From contig CAZNXJ010000045.1 of NCBI GenBank assembly GCA_964577115.1, positions 1 to 30,977 of the forward strand: 30,977 bases of DNA. The letters are read 5' to 3'. The stretch comes from CAZNXJ01 sp964577115 (GTDB taxonomy: Bacteria; Planctomycetota; Planctomycetia; Pirellulales; Pirellulaceae). The position numbers were made by a program, and so were the translations under genes. Under the pieces are notes generated by a model. That model saw only the letters and a list, made by a program, of their open reading frames with translations, was not told the DNA's origin and did not search any database. This document shows positions 22,766 to 30,977 of the stretch, in pieces. Position 1 is the stretch's first letter. Each line of letters begins with the position of its first letter.

Positions 22766-24118
22766 TCAGGACGAAGATTCAGGAGTCCAAGCAGGCGACA
22801 AGCGTTGACCGCGAGACCAATCGCCACGTGCCGCGCATGGAACCGCATTGCAGGCCGCCATGACGGCCAACCAGGCGGCGATGACGGCCAGGCCGAACAG
22901 GATCGGGAGATAACTTCCGGACACCTCCCGGCCCCATGTCACCACGACTGGGCCGACGGCCGATGCAAGGACGGTTAGCATCTGTGCCGTGCTTTGGATG
23001 CGTCCCACGTTCGCCGGCCCGTAGGCGTACGTCCACACGGCGAAAAACAGTACGGTAATCAACCCGCCAGCCGCCCCACTCATGATTGCTTGCAGGTATG
23101 CCTGCCATGCGCTCCGCAGCAAGGGTAAAGCAACGAGCGTCGCTGACAATACGGCCATTCCGCTCGACAGAAGAACCGCCATCGAAACGCGCCGGCATAG
23201 CCAACCGCCGATCAAGTTCATCGCCATACCGGCGATCAGCCCCAGCACCAACACCCGATGAAAAACGCCTTCCGAGAGCCCGCGCTCTCCCAGGATCATC
23301 TGCTGAAACAAGGTAACGCCGGAACTTACGAGCCCAAACAAGGATATACTCAGGCTGAACGTCCAGAAGGTGGGCGAGGCGAGCGCCATCGGTAAGGTTG
23401 CGCTGGCAAACGGTACTTCCGTTGGGCTCGATGCATCGTGGCGCGATTCAGCCATCGCGAGTGCACTTGGCCGCCGGTACGCCAACACACATGCAACGGG
23501 TGTCGCAAACAACAAACACATTCCCGTTTCGAACCAGGCGCAGCGCCAGCCAACAGTAGCCACGCGACTGGCCAAAACACCGGTGCCTACGGCCATGAAC
23601 GCGGTCATCAGAACCGCGTAGGCACCCATCGCCACGCCGGCACTGCCGCGGAACCATTTGCTGAGCATCGTGATGCTCACGACCGACAACATGCTCTGAC
23701 CGACGCCGCGCGTCGCCGTTATCGCAATCGCGAGAACGCGCGCGTCCTGTATCGTGCTCATCCACAACACGACGCCCGCCAAGGCCAACATTACGGTCGC
23801 GAGAACTACCCGTACACCGCAGCGATCCATGAGCCATCCGCAGGGCAAGCAGAAGAGACTGCCCAACAGGGTGGCCACCAGATTGATTTGGGCAAAACCC
23901 GAAGCGCTGAGTTCGGGAAAATCGGCTAGCAGCCGAGTGGTAATCAGCCCCAGTCCGTGCGTTCGCGCCGGCAGCGTCGCACACATTGCCAGCGAAGCGG
24001 ACACGATCACCGCCGCCGTTCGATTCACCGGCGGAGTCACTGGATCGGTCATGAGCGCAATGGCGGGCGCCGCTTCCGCCCTATCGGAAATAGACGCCCG
24101 TTCTTCCGTATTCGGCAT
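22766..24118 (-). CDS. MFS transporter
   Basis: The 450-residue protein has about twelve transmembrane segments and the MFS motif A-like GWLMDRCGVR (about 96-105) between helices two and three. It carries out transport of an unknown small substrate in the inner membrane. It lies between the PhyH dioxygenase gene and the ArsI-like gene on the same strand, with a 38-base overlap with the first if translation starts at 24118, or 28 bases apart if it starts at ATG 24052. Both starts are possible; no strong ribosome site decides. Export of an arsenical or of a product of the neighbouring oxygenase is possible but not shown. Confidence 0.87.
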   Translation of the reverse strand: MPNTEERASISDRAEAAPAIALMTDPVTPPVNRTAAVIVSASLAMCATLPARTHGLGLITTRLLADFPELSASGFAQINLVATLLGSLFCLPCGWLMDRCGVRVVLATVMLALAGVVLWMSTIQDARVLAIAITATRGVGQSMLSVVSITMLSKWFRGSAGVAMGAYAVLMTAFMAVGTGVLASRVATVGWRCAWFETGMCLLFATPVACVLAYRRPSALAMAESRHDASSPTEVPFASATLPMALASPTFWTFSLSISLFGLVSSGVTLFQQMILGERGLSEGVFHRVLVLGLIAGMAMNLIGGWLCRRVSMAVLLSSGMAVLSATLVALPLLRSAWQAYLQAIMSGAAGGLITVLFFAVWTYAYGPANVGRIQSTAQMLTVLASAVGPVVVTWGREVSGSYLPILFGLAVIAAWLAVMAACNAVPCAARGDWSRGQRLSPAWTPESSS

Positions 24119-24869
24119 ACTTCTTTACCAGCCACTCGTGGAACTGCCGGTAGTGAGCGTCGCGTTGGTCACCACCATCCCGGCCCGCGTTGTAGCTGAG
24201 ATAGAGCTGCCGGCGCCACCGGTCGCTCGTGTTTGGCGCAGAACGGTGAGGCGTAAACCCGCTAAAGATCGCCATATCGCCTGAATCCAGTTCGAGCATG
24301 CAACCATTCGCTGCGTCGACTGCGTCATCCGGCAGACGATGATATTCGCCGTCACGCGGCGAGAGATAACCGTTCTGATGGTAGCCGCGAAAGACCTCGG
24401 TGGCCCCATTCGTCGCGTCGGTCGGGTCGATCGCCACGAGCACCGTAACAAACGACTCGGGAAACCCCGGCCAACCGATGTAATCCTGGTGGAGGTCGTA
24501 GCCGATTGCTCCCGGCGGCTTAAAGATCAGTTTGTCCTTGAATAGATGCGCGTCGTCCTGGTAGATGGCGCGCAGCACATCAAGAATCCGGTCGTCGTAG
24601 GCAAAGTAGCGGCAGACAGGCCCGATATCGATCACGGGATCAAAACAGTCGAACCGGCATTCTCCCGTCTCCGCGTGGTTCTGCCACCGGCAGCGGATGT
24701 TCTGCGTATCGATCAATTCGTGACGTTGGTAGAGCTGCTCGGCCTCAGCCGCCAGACAATCGATCTCCTCGTCGGTGAACACACGCCGCAGTACCAGAAA
24801 ACCGTCGTCCTGGTACTGGCGAATGTGCTCGGCGTTCAGACTGGTGCGGTGTTTGGTGGGAGCGGACAC
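24081..24869 (-). CDS. Phytanoyl-CoA dioxygenase (PhyH) family protein
   Basis: The 262-residue protein belongs to the Fe(II)/2-oxoglutarate-dependent PhyH family. The iron-binding triad is visible as H127-x-D129 in DLHQDYIGW and H208 in FTPHRSAPN, and the 2-oxoglutarate-binding Arg in DRWRRQLYL (about 219-220). Members hydroxylate lipids, natural products or ectoine; the substrate here is unknown. No signal peptide. The start GTG 24869 is favoured because the family homology begins soon after (LNAEHIRQYQDDGFLVL); TTG 24902 is an alternative. It is probably the first gene of a unit with the MFS and ArsI-like genes. Confidence 0.9.
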   Translation of the reverse strand: MSAPTKHRTSLNAEHIRQYQDDGFLVLRRVFTDEEIDCLAAEAEQLYQRHELIDTQNIRCRWQNHAETGECRFDCFDPVIDIGPVCRYFAYDDRILDVLRAIYQDDAHLFKDKLIFKPPGAIGYDLHQDYIGWPGFPESFVTVLVAIDPTDATNGATEVFRGYHQNGYLSPRDGEYHRLPDDAVDAANGCMLELDSGDMAIFSGFTPHRSAPNTSDRWRRQLYLSYNAGRDGGDQRDAHYRQFHEWLVKKYAEYGRTGVYFR

Positions 24870-25141
24870 GGAAGGGCCTCGCGCACATGGTCTGACAATC
24901 AAACAACCGTCCGAGTGTATCTGCTCGTGCAGGCCGGCGAAACCCCTCGTCGCCGCCGGTTTCCTACCGAGGGTTGGGCGTTCGGCATTCTAGGGCATCA
25001 GGTTTCGAATCGCGTGGGCAGGCGAAACGCGATTCTCCTGATTCGCGTCAGGAGATGCTGTTAATACCACTCCCCCAAGCTCTAAACCCCACCCCCGGAA
25101 CTCGCCGTTCCCTAACCGGCACCTCGCTCCCCTTCAGAGGC

Positions 25142-27403
25142 TTAATAGAGATAGCTAATCGTCGCTCGGGCGTTGAACGGTGCGCCCTGGAAAATCTGTA
25201 GCTCGTTGACCGAGCTGGCAGCGTACTGCTTGTCGAACAGGTTCTCGAGATATGCCGCGGCGTTCCAAGCTCCTCGCCGCCAGTACATCCCGGCATCCCA
25301 CCGAGTAAACGCGGGCAGGTAGAGATCGTTTTCCAGGTCAGCGGGCCGCCTGTCAAGGTAAATCATACCCAGGGCCGCACCGATCGTCTGGTAATCGTCG
25401 CGATACAGGTCGTAGCGCGTCCAGACGTTCGTCATATTGTAGGGAACGTTCCGGGCCTTCCGCCCATCAAAGAGTGGATTGGTATCGCTGAGCCGCGCAT
25501 CGGTATAGGTGTAGTTGGCAATCACACTCCAGCGATCCGTCAAGGTTCCGAGCATATTGACTTCGGCCCCTTGACTACGCACCTCGCCCACCTGCGTCAG
25601 CACGCCGGGTGAAACCAGGAAGCTGTCGTTCTCGCGAACCGTATGGAATCCGCTCGCCGTCAGCCAAAGCCCCTCGACGAGTTCCGTTTTCATACCCGCT
25701 TCATGACTCTCGCCGAGCACGGGAAGGAGCGGGGCGAGATCAAAGTAAGCGCCGCCTCCCGGCGGGTTGAAAGATCGCGAATAGCTATAGAAGTATGAGA
25801 GCACATCGTCGCCCAGCGGCTGAAAGACAATCCCGCCCCGCGGCGACACGCGCTCGAAAGTCTGCTCGGTTTGAAGCGGCACTGCAAATCCAGCATCGAC
25901 GACCCGGTCGAACTCAAAGTCCACCGTATCCAGTCGTACGCCACCCAGCACCTGCCAGTACTCGTTGATCTCGACAAGGTCCTGGATATAGCCGCCGACG
26001 CGCTGTTGGCGGAAAGCGGTTGTCTCCAAACCAAAAAGGAACACCGTTGGGTCCGGATCTCCATAGTTGGGATTGGCCGCATCAAAGGGCAGCGGAAATA
26101 CGAAGTCAGGCGGCGGAATAGGCGTGCCGATGCCACTGAAGGCAAACGCCGAATCGGAGTCGAAGTAGTTGTACTCCACGCCGACGACCATCTTATGAAG
26201 CATGCCACCCGCACAGAATTCCCCAGCCAGGTTGGCAATCACTGAATGCGACTGTTCGTCCGACAAGGGGCTATCGGAACGTCCGCGGCCGATCGGTGCC
26301 TCCTGTCCGAAGAACCCGGCGGGGTACTCGTTCATCGCGGACGTGGTAGAGCTCGGAAAACTATAGAACAGCGAGTATCCGCCCAAGGACACGGCCCAAT
26401 CTTCGCTCAGCTCGTGCCGGAACACGAGGGATTGGCGGAACTCTTCGGAACGGAAAAAGTCACTGCCGGGCTCGCCAATAAAGCGATTCGGGGGCAGCGC
26501 AAGCGGGTTTCCACCGATAGCGGGAGTCCCCTGAAATCCAATCGAATTATGGCGATGCCATTCCCCGTTCCACGTTAACGTGGTCGCTTCGTCGATAACC
26601 CACGTAATCACTGGGGCCACCTGCGTGCGGCTCAGGTAGTCAAAATCGACGAAACTCTCGGCATCCTCCTGCGCCACATTGATGCGGTACAATACCGTGC
26701 CGGACGGCGAGACACCGTTAGCGTCTAGGGTAAAACGAGCACGATCCCAGGCGCCAAAAGTAAAACCGAACTCGGCGAATCGGTCGTACACGGGCTTCTT
26801 CGTAATCACATTCACCAGGCCCGCCGGATCGCCCGCACCATACAACACCGACGCCGGCCCTTTCAGAATTTCTACACGTTCAACATTCTGAAAGTCACGC
26901 GGCACATACGTGGGATCAAGAAATCCGTCTTTGCGAAAGTTCCGCGCACCGACTTCGAGCCCTCGCAGAAAGATGCGATCGGCAAAGAGCCCGTCGCCGG
27001 CGAGCGTCACGCCGCCGGCGTTGCGTACGATATCGTCGAATTGCAGAACCATCTGGTCCCGAATGACATCTTGCGGAATCACGTTGACCGTGGCCGGCAA
27101 ATCCGCGTCCGGAATCGCGATAATGGATGCTGTCGTGGACGATTCCGCCGCATAGCCGGAAACGGGCGGCGTGTCGAAGATCGTTCCTTGAAACAGACCG
27201 CCATCAAAGCTCGGCGCCGGCGCGGGCACCGGTGGAGCCGAGACCTCTGGCGGTGTTGCTTCGACCTCGGTCTCCGGCAGCACCGGTAGCTGGCCACCGC
27301 CCGGTGGCATCGTGGGGGAGTCTTGGGCGCAGAGTTCGAGCGAGCTGCTCAAAACGCCGAGCAACGCGAAAGAGAATGCCGAGCGACGCAAAAACGTTAA
27401 CAC
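25142..27403 (-). CDS. TonB-dependent siderophore-type receptor
   Basis: The 753-residue outer-membrane receptor has a signal peptide (hydrophobic about 8-25), a probable TonB box-like stretch (LPETEVEATPP), a Pro/Ala-rich linker and a plug domain (about 90-200). The plug has the motifs NVIPQDVIRDQ, IFLRGLEVG and VERVEILKGPASVLYGAGDPAGLVNVITKKP. A 22-strand barrel runs to the C-terminus (TISYLY). The motifs place it in the siderophore receptor group (FhuA/FepA/FoxA-like); the ligand is unknown. The start is GTG 27403, since a GGAG ribosome site lies 8 bases upstream and the signal peptide begins there. It follows the tonB-like gene by about 180 bases. Confidence 0.94.
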   Translation of the reverse strand: MLTFLRRSAFSFALLGVLSSSLELCAQDSPTMPPGGGQLPVLPETEVEATPPEVSAPPVPAPAPSFDGGLFQGTIFDTPPVSGYAAESSTTASIIAIPDADLPATVNVIPQDVIRDQMVLQFDDIVRNAGGVTLAGDGLFADRIFLRGLEVGARNFRKDGFLDPTYVPRDFQNVERVEILKGPASVLYGAGDPAGLVNVITKKPVYDRFAEFGFTFGAWDRARFTLDANGVSPSGTVLYRINVAQEDAESFVDFDYLSRTQVAPVITWVIDEATTLTWNGEWHRHNSIGFQGTPAIGGNPLALPPNRFIGEPGSDFFRSEEFRQSLVFRHELSEDWAVSLGGYSLFYSFPSSTTSAMNEYPAGFFGQEAPIGRGRSDSPLSDEQSHSVIANLAGEFCAGGMLHKMVVGVEYNYFDSDSAFAFSGIGTPIPPPDFVFPLPFDAANPNYGDPDPTVFLFGLETTAFRQQRVGGYIQDLVEINEYWQVLGGVRLDTVDFEFDRVVDAGFAVPLQTEQTFERVSPRGGIVFQPLGDDVLSYFYSYSRSFNPPGGGAYFDLAPLLPVLGESHEAGMKTELVEGLWLTASGFHTVRENDSFLVSPGVLTQVGEVRSQGAEVNMLGTLTDRWSVIANYTYTDARLSDTNPLFDGRKARNVPYNMTNVWTRYDLYRDDYQTIGAALGMIYLDRRPADLENDLYLPAFTRWDAGMYWRRGAWNAAAYLENLFDKQYAASSVNELQIFQGAPFNARATISYLY

Positions 27404-27585
27404 GGGAGGAACTCCGCGAGTGCCGTTGGGGATCGGTAGCGACCGCCGGACATGCCGACGCCTCTGGAAGTATCGGAGCCGCCGGTTGCGCCGCTTCAAC
27501 GCCACACTCCGAAAGTCATCGGAATATTCAAGAGTCGGCTCGCAACCTTGCCAGTCCGGAAAGAAGGGCAAGAGGTACGGCCGAG

Positions 27586-28344
27586 TTACCGGGCGGCGAT
27601 TGAGAATTTCACCGGCACCAGGACGTCGAACGGTACCGAGCGTCCCGCGCGTTGAGCGGGACGGAAACGCCATTGGCGAACCGCGCGCAGTGCCGCCTCG
27701 TCGAGACTCGGTGCCCCAGAGCTCGTTGTGACTCGAGCGTCGCCTACGCGGCCGTTCGGCAGGATGGACGCGGTAATCATCACTCGCCCTTCGATGCGTG
27801 CAAGCAGCGCATCGAGCGGATAGGCGGGCGGCGGGTTGTTCGGCAGCTTGGTTGGCAATTGATCAACGCGCGCGCCGGCTTCCGCGGGTGACTGGAGCGG
27901 CAGCACCTCGGCGGATGATGGAACCTCGAGCGTTGGCCGTTCAGACCGAGCGGGCGCGTGGGTAAGAAGCGGTTCGCGAGGTTCGTCGTTGGGCGGCGGT
28001 CGATCGGCCGCCGCGGGGGCGGGCAAGGACGTTTCCGCTGGTCCGCTCAGCTCAGAAGGCCGCTCGGCCACCGGCGGCGGCGACTCAGGGCGCAACTCTT
28101 CCCATCGCGTCGGAGTGGGTTCGAGCGGATCGGACGGCGGCGGTTCCAGCAGTGGCTCCCGAGACACCTCGACCTGCATGGCCCGTTCGGCACGGCTGGG
28201 CACGACGAGCTGAATCGTTAGCGGCTGTCCACGCGTAACGGAGAATTCGGCCTGCTGCGCGGCAATGGGCGGCCAGATCCACAGTAGGCCCAGTACGCCT
28301 GTATGCGTCAGAGCGCTGGTGATCAGCGCGTGGCGGAATTGCAT
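27586..28344 (-). CDS. tonB: TonB-family energy transducer
   Basis: The 252-residue protein has an N-terminal transmembrane anchor (about 6-26), a long Pro/Glu/Ser-rich spacer (about 60-165) that spans the periplasm, and a C-terminal TonB domain (about 176-250; YPLDALLARIEGRVMI, LPNGRVGDARV and ALRAVRQWRFRPA). It passes proton-motive energy to outer-membrane receptors, presumably the siderophore receptor gene just downstream. The ExbB and ExbD partners are not in the window. The start ATG 28344 is chosen because it begins the membrane anchor; upstream reading would run into the divergent regulator gene. Confidence 0.92.
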   Translation of the reverse strand: MQFRHALITSALTHTGVLGLLWIWPPIAAQQAEFSVTRGQPLTIQLVVPSRAERAMQVEVSREPLLEPPPSDPLEPTPTRWEELRPESPPPVAERPSELSGPAETSLPAPAAADRPPPNDEPREPLLTHAPARSERPTLEVPSSAEVLPLQSPAEAGARVDQLPTKLPNNPPPAYPLDALLARIEGRVMITASILPNGRVGDARVTTSSGAPSLDEAALRAVRQWRFRPAQRAGRSVPFDVLVPVKFSIAAR

Positions 28345-28483
28345 GGCGGCCGCGTCTAGAGTCGCTGTGCGCGTGTCGGTACAATCATGAAGACTCAGAA
28401 AAATTCTAATGAACGTCGGAATGACCTGCAACGGAGGCCGGCGCGCTCGATTCGTCCGGGCTGCGAGGAGAGCGTTCATCTTC
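28345..28483. promoter_or_regulatory. Divergent promoter region, tonB-like and arsR-like genes
   Basis: The 139-base gap between the divergent genes should carry both promoters and the operator. An A/T-rich imperfect inverted segment around 28393-28411 (TCAGAA ... TTCTAATGA) is the only candidate operator visible; ArsR operators are often such A/T-rich inverted repeats. No clear -10/-35 pair was identified. Confidence 0.4.
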
Positions 28484-28810
28484 ATGAAGACGAACGAGGA
28501 ATTCGAACGTTGCGCCGCACGGCTCAAGGCCTTGGCGGAGCCGGAACGACTCCGGATCGTCCTCTGCCTGCTTGACGGGGAGACGCGCAACGTGGGCCAG
28601 ATTGCGGAACATTTGGGCGAAGACCTGGCGAAGGTTTCGCATCACCTCGGCGTCCTCCGTCACGCCGGAATCGTGACGACGCAGCGCCAAGGTCGCTTCA
28701 TCAACTACCGCATCGCCCCGAACGTCTCGGTGTCACCGCCCGGAGAAGGCGCGTCGCGCACGATCGAGTTTGGATGCTGCCGCATCGACCTCTCGACGAC
28801 GAAGAATTAG
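28484..28810 (+). CDS. ArsR-family transcriptional regulator
   Basis: The 108-residue protein has a winged helix-turn-helix of the ArsR/SmtB family: LKALAEPERLRIVLCLL (about 13-29), then NVGQIAEHLGEDLAKVSHHLGVLRHAGIV (about 36-64) and the wing TTQRQGRFINYRIA. The C-terminal GCC motif (FGCCRIDL, about 97-104) may be a metal or thiol sensor site. The classical ArsR CVC box is absent from the recognition-helix region. The gene is divergent from the tonB-like gene across 139 bases, so it probably controls that unit and itself. Start ATG 28484 with GAGGAG 14-19 bases upstream is somewhat far, so the start is not certain. Confidence 0.88.
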   Translation: MKTNEEFERCAARLKALAEPERLRIVLCLLDGETRNVGQIAEHLGEDLAKVSHHLGVLRHAGIVTTQRQGRFINYRIAPNVSVSPPGEGASRTIEFGCCRIDLSTTKN

Positions 28811-28873
28811 CGTGTGTACGCGCGTGGCCGCGGTGCATGCACGTGCCGAGGACGAGCGTGCCACGGCGGACCG

Positions 28874-29146
28874 TCAATCGGCCGCTGCCACCTTGAGCCA
28901 TCCTTTGTTCGCAACCAGGCGTCCCTCGCCCCGACCTTCAATTTGGCGGAGTAGCGCGACGAGCTTTTTCGAGTCGCCGGCTTGAAAGAGACGGCCCACC
29001 GAATCTTGATCGAAGCAGTCGCCGGACTGGCGGGCATGCCAGCCGACCTCCGGCTTGCCACCGACGTCGGGAAACTGCCTTAGCATATAATCGGTATCCT
29101 TCAGCAATTCACCGCAATATGCGCAGCGAGGTAGCCGTCTCGTCAT
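28874..29146 (-). CDS. Small zinc-ribbon-like protein of unknown function
   Basis: The 90-residue protein begins with a CAYCGELL motif (Cys8, Cys11), typical for half of a zinc ribbon, and a further Cys at about residue 44 (SGDCFDQDSVG), then a helical stretch. I do not recognise the family. There is no signal peptide. The start ATG 29146 is well supported by GGAGGAA seven bases upstream. Its 3' end is about 60 bases from the convergent arsR-like gene, so the two units meet here. Function unknown. Confidence 0.75.
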   Translation of the reverse strand: MTRRLPRCAYCGELLKDTDYMLRQFPDVGGKPEVGWHARQSGDCFDQDSVGRLFQAGDSKKLVALLRQIEGRGEGRLVANKGWLKVAAAD

Positions 29147-29538
29147 CGTCGATTCCTCCGCTCAGTCCACCTTCGTCTTTGGGAAAAAATTACATTTCCT
29201 TTCGTAGCATGGCGGCCGACGATTGAAAAGGAACTTGCCGTCGCGGAGGAATGCACTACACCACACGTCGGGCGTTCAAAGGCGCAGCATCTGCCGGATC
29301 TCGGCGGCAATCACCTTAGGTGTGGGCGTAATGTCGATGCGGGGGAAACGTCTTCGGAGCAGCACCAACACCACAAGACGGCTCCTCGTTCGGTTCGTGG
29401 TTAGACGTAGGCGCCGCGCGTCACTCATCACTCGCTGCTTCTAGGGATGCTCACCGCATTTCTTTACCGGGCGCATTCTGGGGCGGTTGCCATGACTGTG
29501 CCGCCGGCGTCCCGCGGCGGCGTTCGCGTGCGCGGAGT
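29147..29538. other. Intergenic region without a supported gene
   Basis: No convincing gene. A plus-strand frame around 29223-29444 is very Arg-rich, as is usual for frames that are not coding in GC-rich DNA. An A/T-rich stretch near 29180-29205 may belong to the promoter of the small zinc-ribbon gene. Confidence 0.5.
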
Positions 29539-30168
29539 TTACTGACGCTCGTGGTCCTCGGCCGAAACGGGAAAGACTGGCAGTCGGAGTCGCCAGAAGA
29601 TGGCTCCCATGCGCAGGGCGATGACCACACCCATACCGGCAAGCGCTGCGGGCGTGCGTTCTAGACCGACGGATTGCAGCAGCAGGTAGATCGTAGCGCC
29701 GGCGATGGCCGCGGTTGCGTAGAGGTCGGCTTGTCGGAAGAGCAGAGGAACTTCGCCGCTGAGCACATCGCGCAGCAGGCCGCCCGCGGTTCCGGTCATC
29801 GTCCCCATAATGACGACGATGACTCCGGGCAGGTCGCGTGCTTCGGCGACCTGAGCTCCGCTGATCGTGAACAGAGCGAGCCCAAACGCGTCGGCGATGA
29901 GCAGCGAGCGATTCGGCGGAGTACGGAAGCGAGAGTAGACGAGCGTCAATGCGGCGGCCGAGAGGGTAACGAGCAGGTAGGTCGGGTCCTTGATCCAGAA
30001 GACCGGGTTGCGGTCGAGCAGGAGATCGCGAAGCGTACCTCCTCCGATTCCCGTCACGGTGGCGATGGCAGCGACTCCGAGCACGTCGAAGTGTTTTCGG
30101 CCCGCAGCGATGGCGCCGCTCACCGCGAACACGGCAACCCCGACGAGATCGAGCAAATAAAGAATCAT
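29539..30168 (-). CDS. TRIC-family cation channel (UPF0126)
   Basis: The 209-residue inner-membrane protein has about seven transmembrane helices in two repeats of three plus one. Each repeat has the family motif: GGGTLRDLLL (about 43-52) and GGLLRDVLSG (about 130-139), both Gly-rich with Arg and Asp. TRIC proteins are trimeric potassium channels; bacterial members are widespread and poorly studied. The start ATG 30168 puts the first helix at once after the N-terminus (MILYLLDLVGVAVFAVSGAI). It is apparently monocistronic. Confidence in the family is high. Confidence 0.94.
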   Translation of the reverse strand: MILYLLDLVGVAVFAVSGAIAAGRKHFDVLGVAAIATVTGIGGGTLRDLLLDRNPVFWIKDPTYLLVTLSAAALTLVYSRFRTPPNRSLLIADAFGLALFTISGAQVAEARDLPGVIVVIMGTMTGTAGGLLRDVLSGEVPLLFRQADLYATAAIAGATIYLLLQSVGLERTPAALAGMGVVIALRMGAIFWRLRLPVFPVSAEDHERQ

Positions 30169-30430
30169 GCGTGAACCATGGGTCTCCGAAGGGCTGCGGC
30201 GCCGCGCACGAGCGATGTTCCGGGCGAATACTTCCGCATACTGTGCGTCGCCGTCCCGCTTCGTGCAACTCCCGCTAGCCCGAACGAACGAGTCCCCCGC
30301 ACTGCCACACCCTTACGGAACCGGATCAACACGGATGGGCGCGGATGATGCGATCCCTCCCATGCGTGCACCTCCGCGTGCATCCGTGGTTCTCCTCCCT
30401 CGCCCGTCCCAGCCCACGTCCCGTCCAAAT
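30169..30430. other. Intergenic region, right side
   Basis: No gene is supported. The segment leads from the TRIC gene start to the repeat field and probably contains the TRIC promoter. Confidence 0.5.
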
Positions 30431-30977
30431 CCAGACACCCAACGTCCAAATCCAGACACCCAAAGTTCGTTCCCAAAATTCCAGACACCCAAACTTGCAT
30501 TTGCCAGCATCGACTCCCTTCAAACCCAGACACCCAAAGTTCGACTTCCCGACATCGGGTGGAGGGCGTGAGTGAGACGGTGTGGCTGGCGGTGGCGAAG
30601 GGCCAGCGGAGGACGCTCCACCCCCAGGGTCGAGGGGGGGCAGTGTCAAGCAGCTGTCACACCTCGACGATCCACGAAGCGAGGAACGTGCTGCACAAAA
30701 AATCCAGACACCCAAATTTGTATTTGCCGGCGTCGAGTCGGGGCGTGATCCGGGCCGTGAAGCGGGACGTGGCAAACGGCCAGCTCAGGACGTTCCACCC
30801 CCAGGGGCGAGGGGGACGGTGTCAAGCGGCTGTCACACCTCGACGATCCGCGACACAAAAAATCCAGACACCCAAGTCCAAATCCAGACACCCAAAGTTC
30901 GACGTTTCCCAACACCCTAAAGATCCAGACACCCAAATTTGTATTTGCCCACCAAACTTCCAGACACCCAAACTTGC
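30431..30977. repeat. Field of nine CCAGACACCCAA repeats
   Basis: The 12-mer CCAGACACCCAA begins at 30431, 30452, 30481, 30526, 30704, 30864, 30884, 30925 and 30960, all in the same direction. It is often preceded by AAAT or AAAAAAT and followed by AGTTCG or ATTTGTATTTGCC. On the minus strand it reads TTGGGTGTCTGG. The field runs off the window. No gene is supported inside. Confidence 0.93.
30597..30855. repeat. Two diverged copies of an 80-90-base block, period 176
   Basis: About 30597-30683 and 30774-30855 share GGCCAGC...GGACG.TCCACCCCCAGGG.CGAGGGGG and GTGTCAAGC.GCTGTCACACCTCGACGATCC. The shared CGACGATCC starts at 30665 and 30841, giving the period. Each copy is followed by AAAAAATCCAGACACCCAA, so block and 12-mer were probably amplified together. 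Confidence 0.85.

Noticed and set aside
27404..27673. N-terminal extension of the TonB-dependent receptor up to 27673
   Set aside because: The extension is Arg-rich, has no signal sequence and overlaps the tonB-like gene; the GTG at 27403 has a ribosome site and begins a signal peptide.
29441..30268. Minus-strand open frame of 275 codons over the TRIC gene
   Set aside because: It is in another frame of the TRIC gene on the same strand, very Arg/Ser-rich, with no family.
30165..30775. Minus-strand frames that contain repeated LGVWIW-type peptides
   Set aside because: The peptides come from translation of the CCAGACACCCAA repeat; there is no start, no family and a non-coding appearance.
30431..30977. 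CRISPR array
   Set aside because: The repeat is only about 12 bases and spacers vary from 8 to about 165 bases, and no cas gene is near.

Overview
The window is about 31 kb of GC-rich bacterial DNA (one 100-N scaffold gap near the left end) that reads like a planctomycete, most likely of the Pirellulales type. The evidence is lineage-typical protein families: a secreted TPR/CHAT protein, an SHD1-domain protein, a TAT-exported Gfo/Idh/MocA oxidoreductase, an N-terminal LEPR-XLL-like surface motif, small lipoproteins and Cys-rich secreted proteins of planctomycete style. Gene density is ordinary, genes lie on both strands, and no rRNA, tRNA, CRISPR array, transposase or phage gene was seen.

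Left part (1-9.4 kb): a heptanucleotide repeat array broken by the gap, then on the plus strand a secreted protein of unknown function, a parvulin-type prolyl isomerase, MutY and a TAT-signal oxidoreductase; a bidirectional terminator and a small lipoprotein on the minus strand; then a 992-residue secreted TPR/CHAT protein whose CHAT catalytic residues appear to be lost.

Middle part (9.4-19.1 kb): a minus-strand cupin, followed by the most interesting locus. A surface-type protein (9970-11406) has an in-frame UGA exactly at the first position of a thioredoxin-like CxxC site, so that it reads U-G-Y-C. The codon is followed at once by a hairpin that fits a bacterial SECIS element. The C-terminal domain resembles the N-terminal domain of animal selenoprotein P. 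Next to it on the same strand is a DsbB-like quinone/disulfide membrane protein, a plausible redox partner. Then come a Tyr/Gly-rich secreted protein with a clear terminator, the mismatch glycosylase Mug, a small Lys-rich exported protein, an FGE-like (SUMF1-fold) protein, an acyltransferase-3 membrane protein, an SHD1 protein and a DinB-fold protein.

Right part (19.1-31 kb): minus-strand groups consisting of a Porin_O_P-type porin with a Cys-rich exported protein; a PhyH dioxygenase, MFS transporter and ArsI/CadI-like enzyme in tandem; and a TonB protein with a siderophore-type TonB-dependent receptor, transcribed divergently from an ArsR-family regulator. A small zinc-ribbon-like protein and a TRIC-family channel follow. 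The right end is a non-coding region filled with a CCAGACACCCAA repeat and a 176-bp-period duplication.

Several genes in the window end in TGA, so TGA is a normal stop here; this supports local recoding, not a changed genetic code, in the candidate selenoprotein. No selA, selB, selC or selD is in the window.
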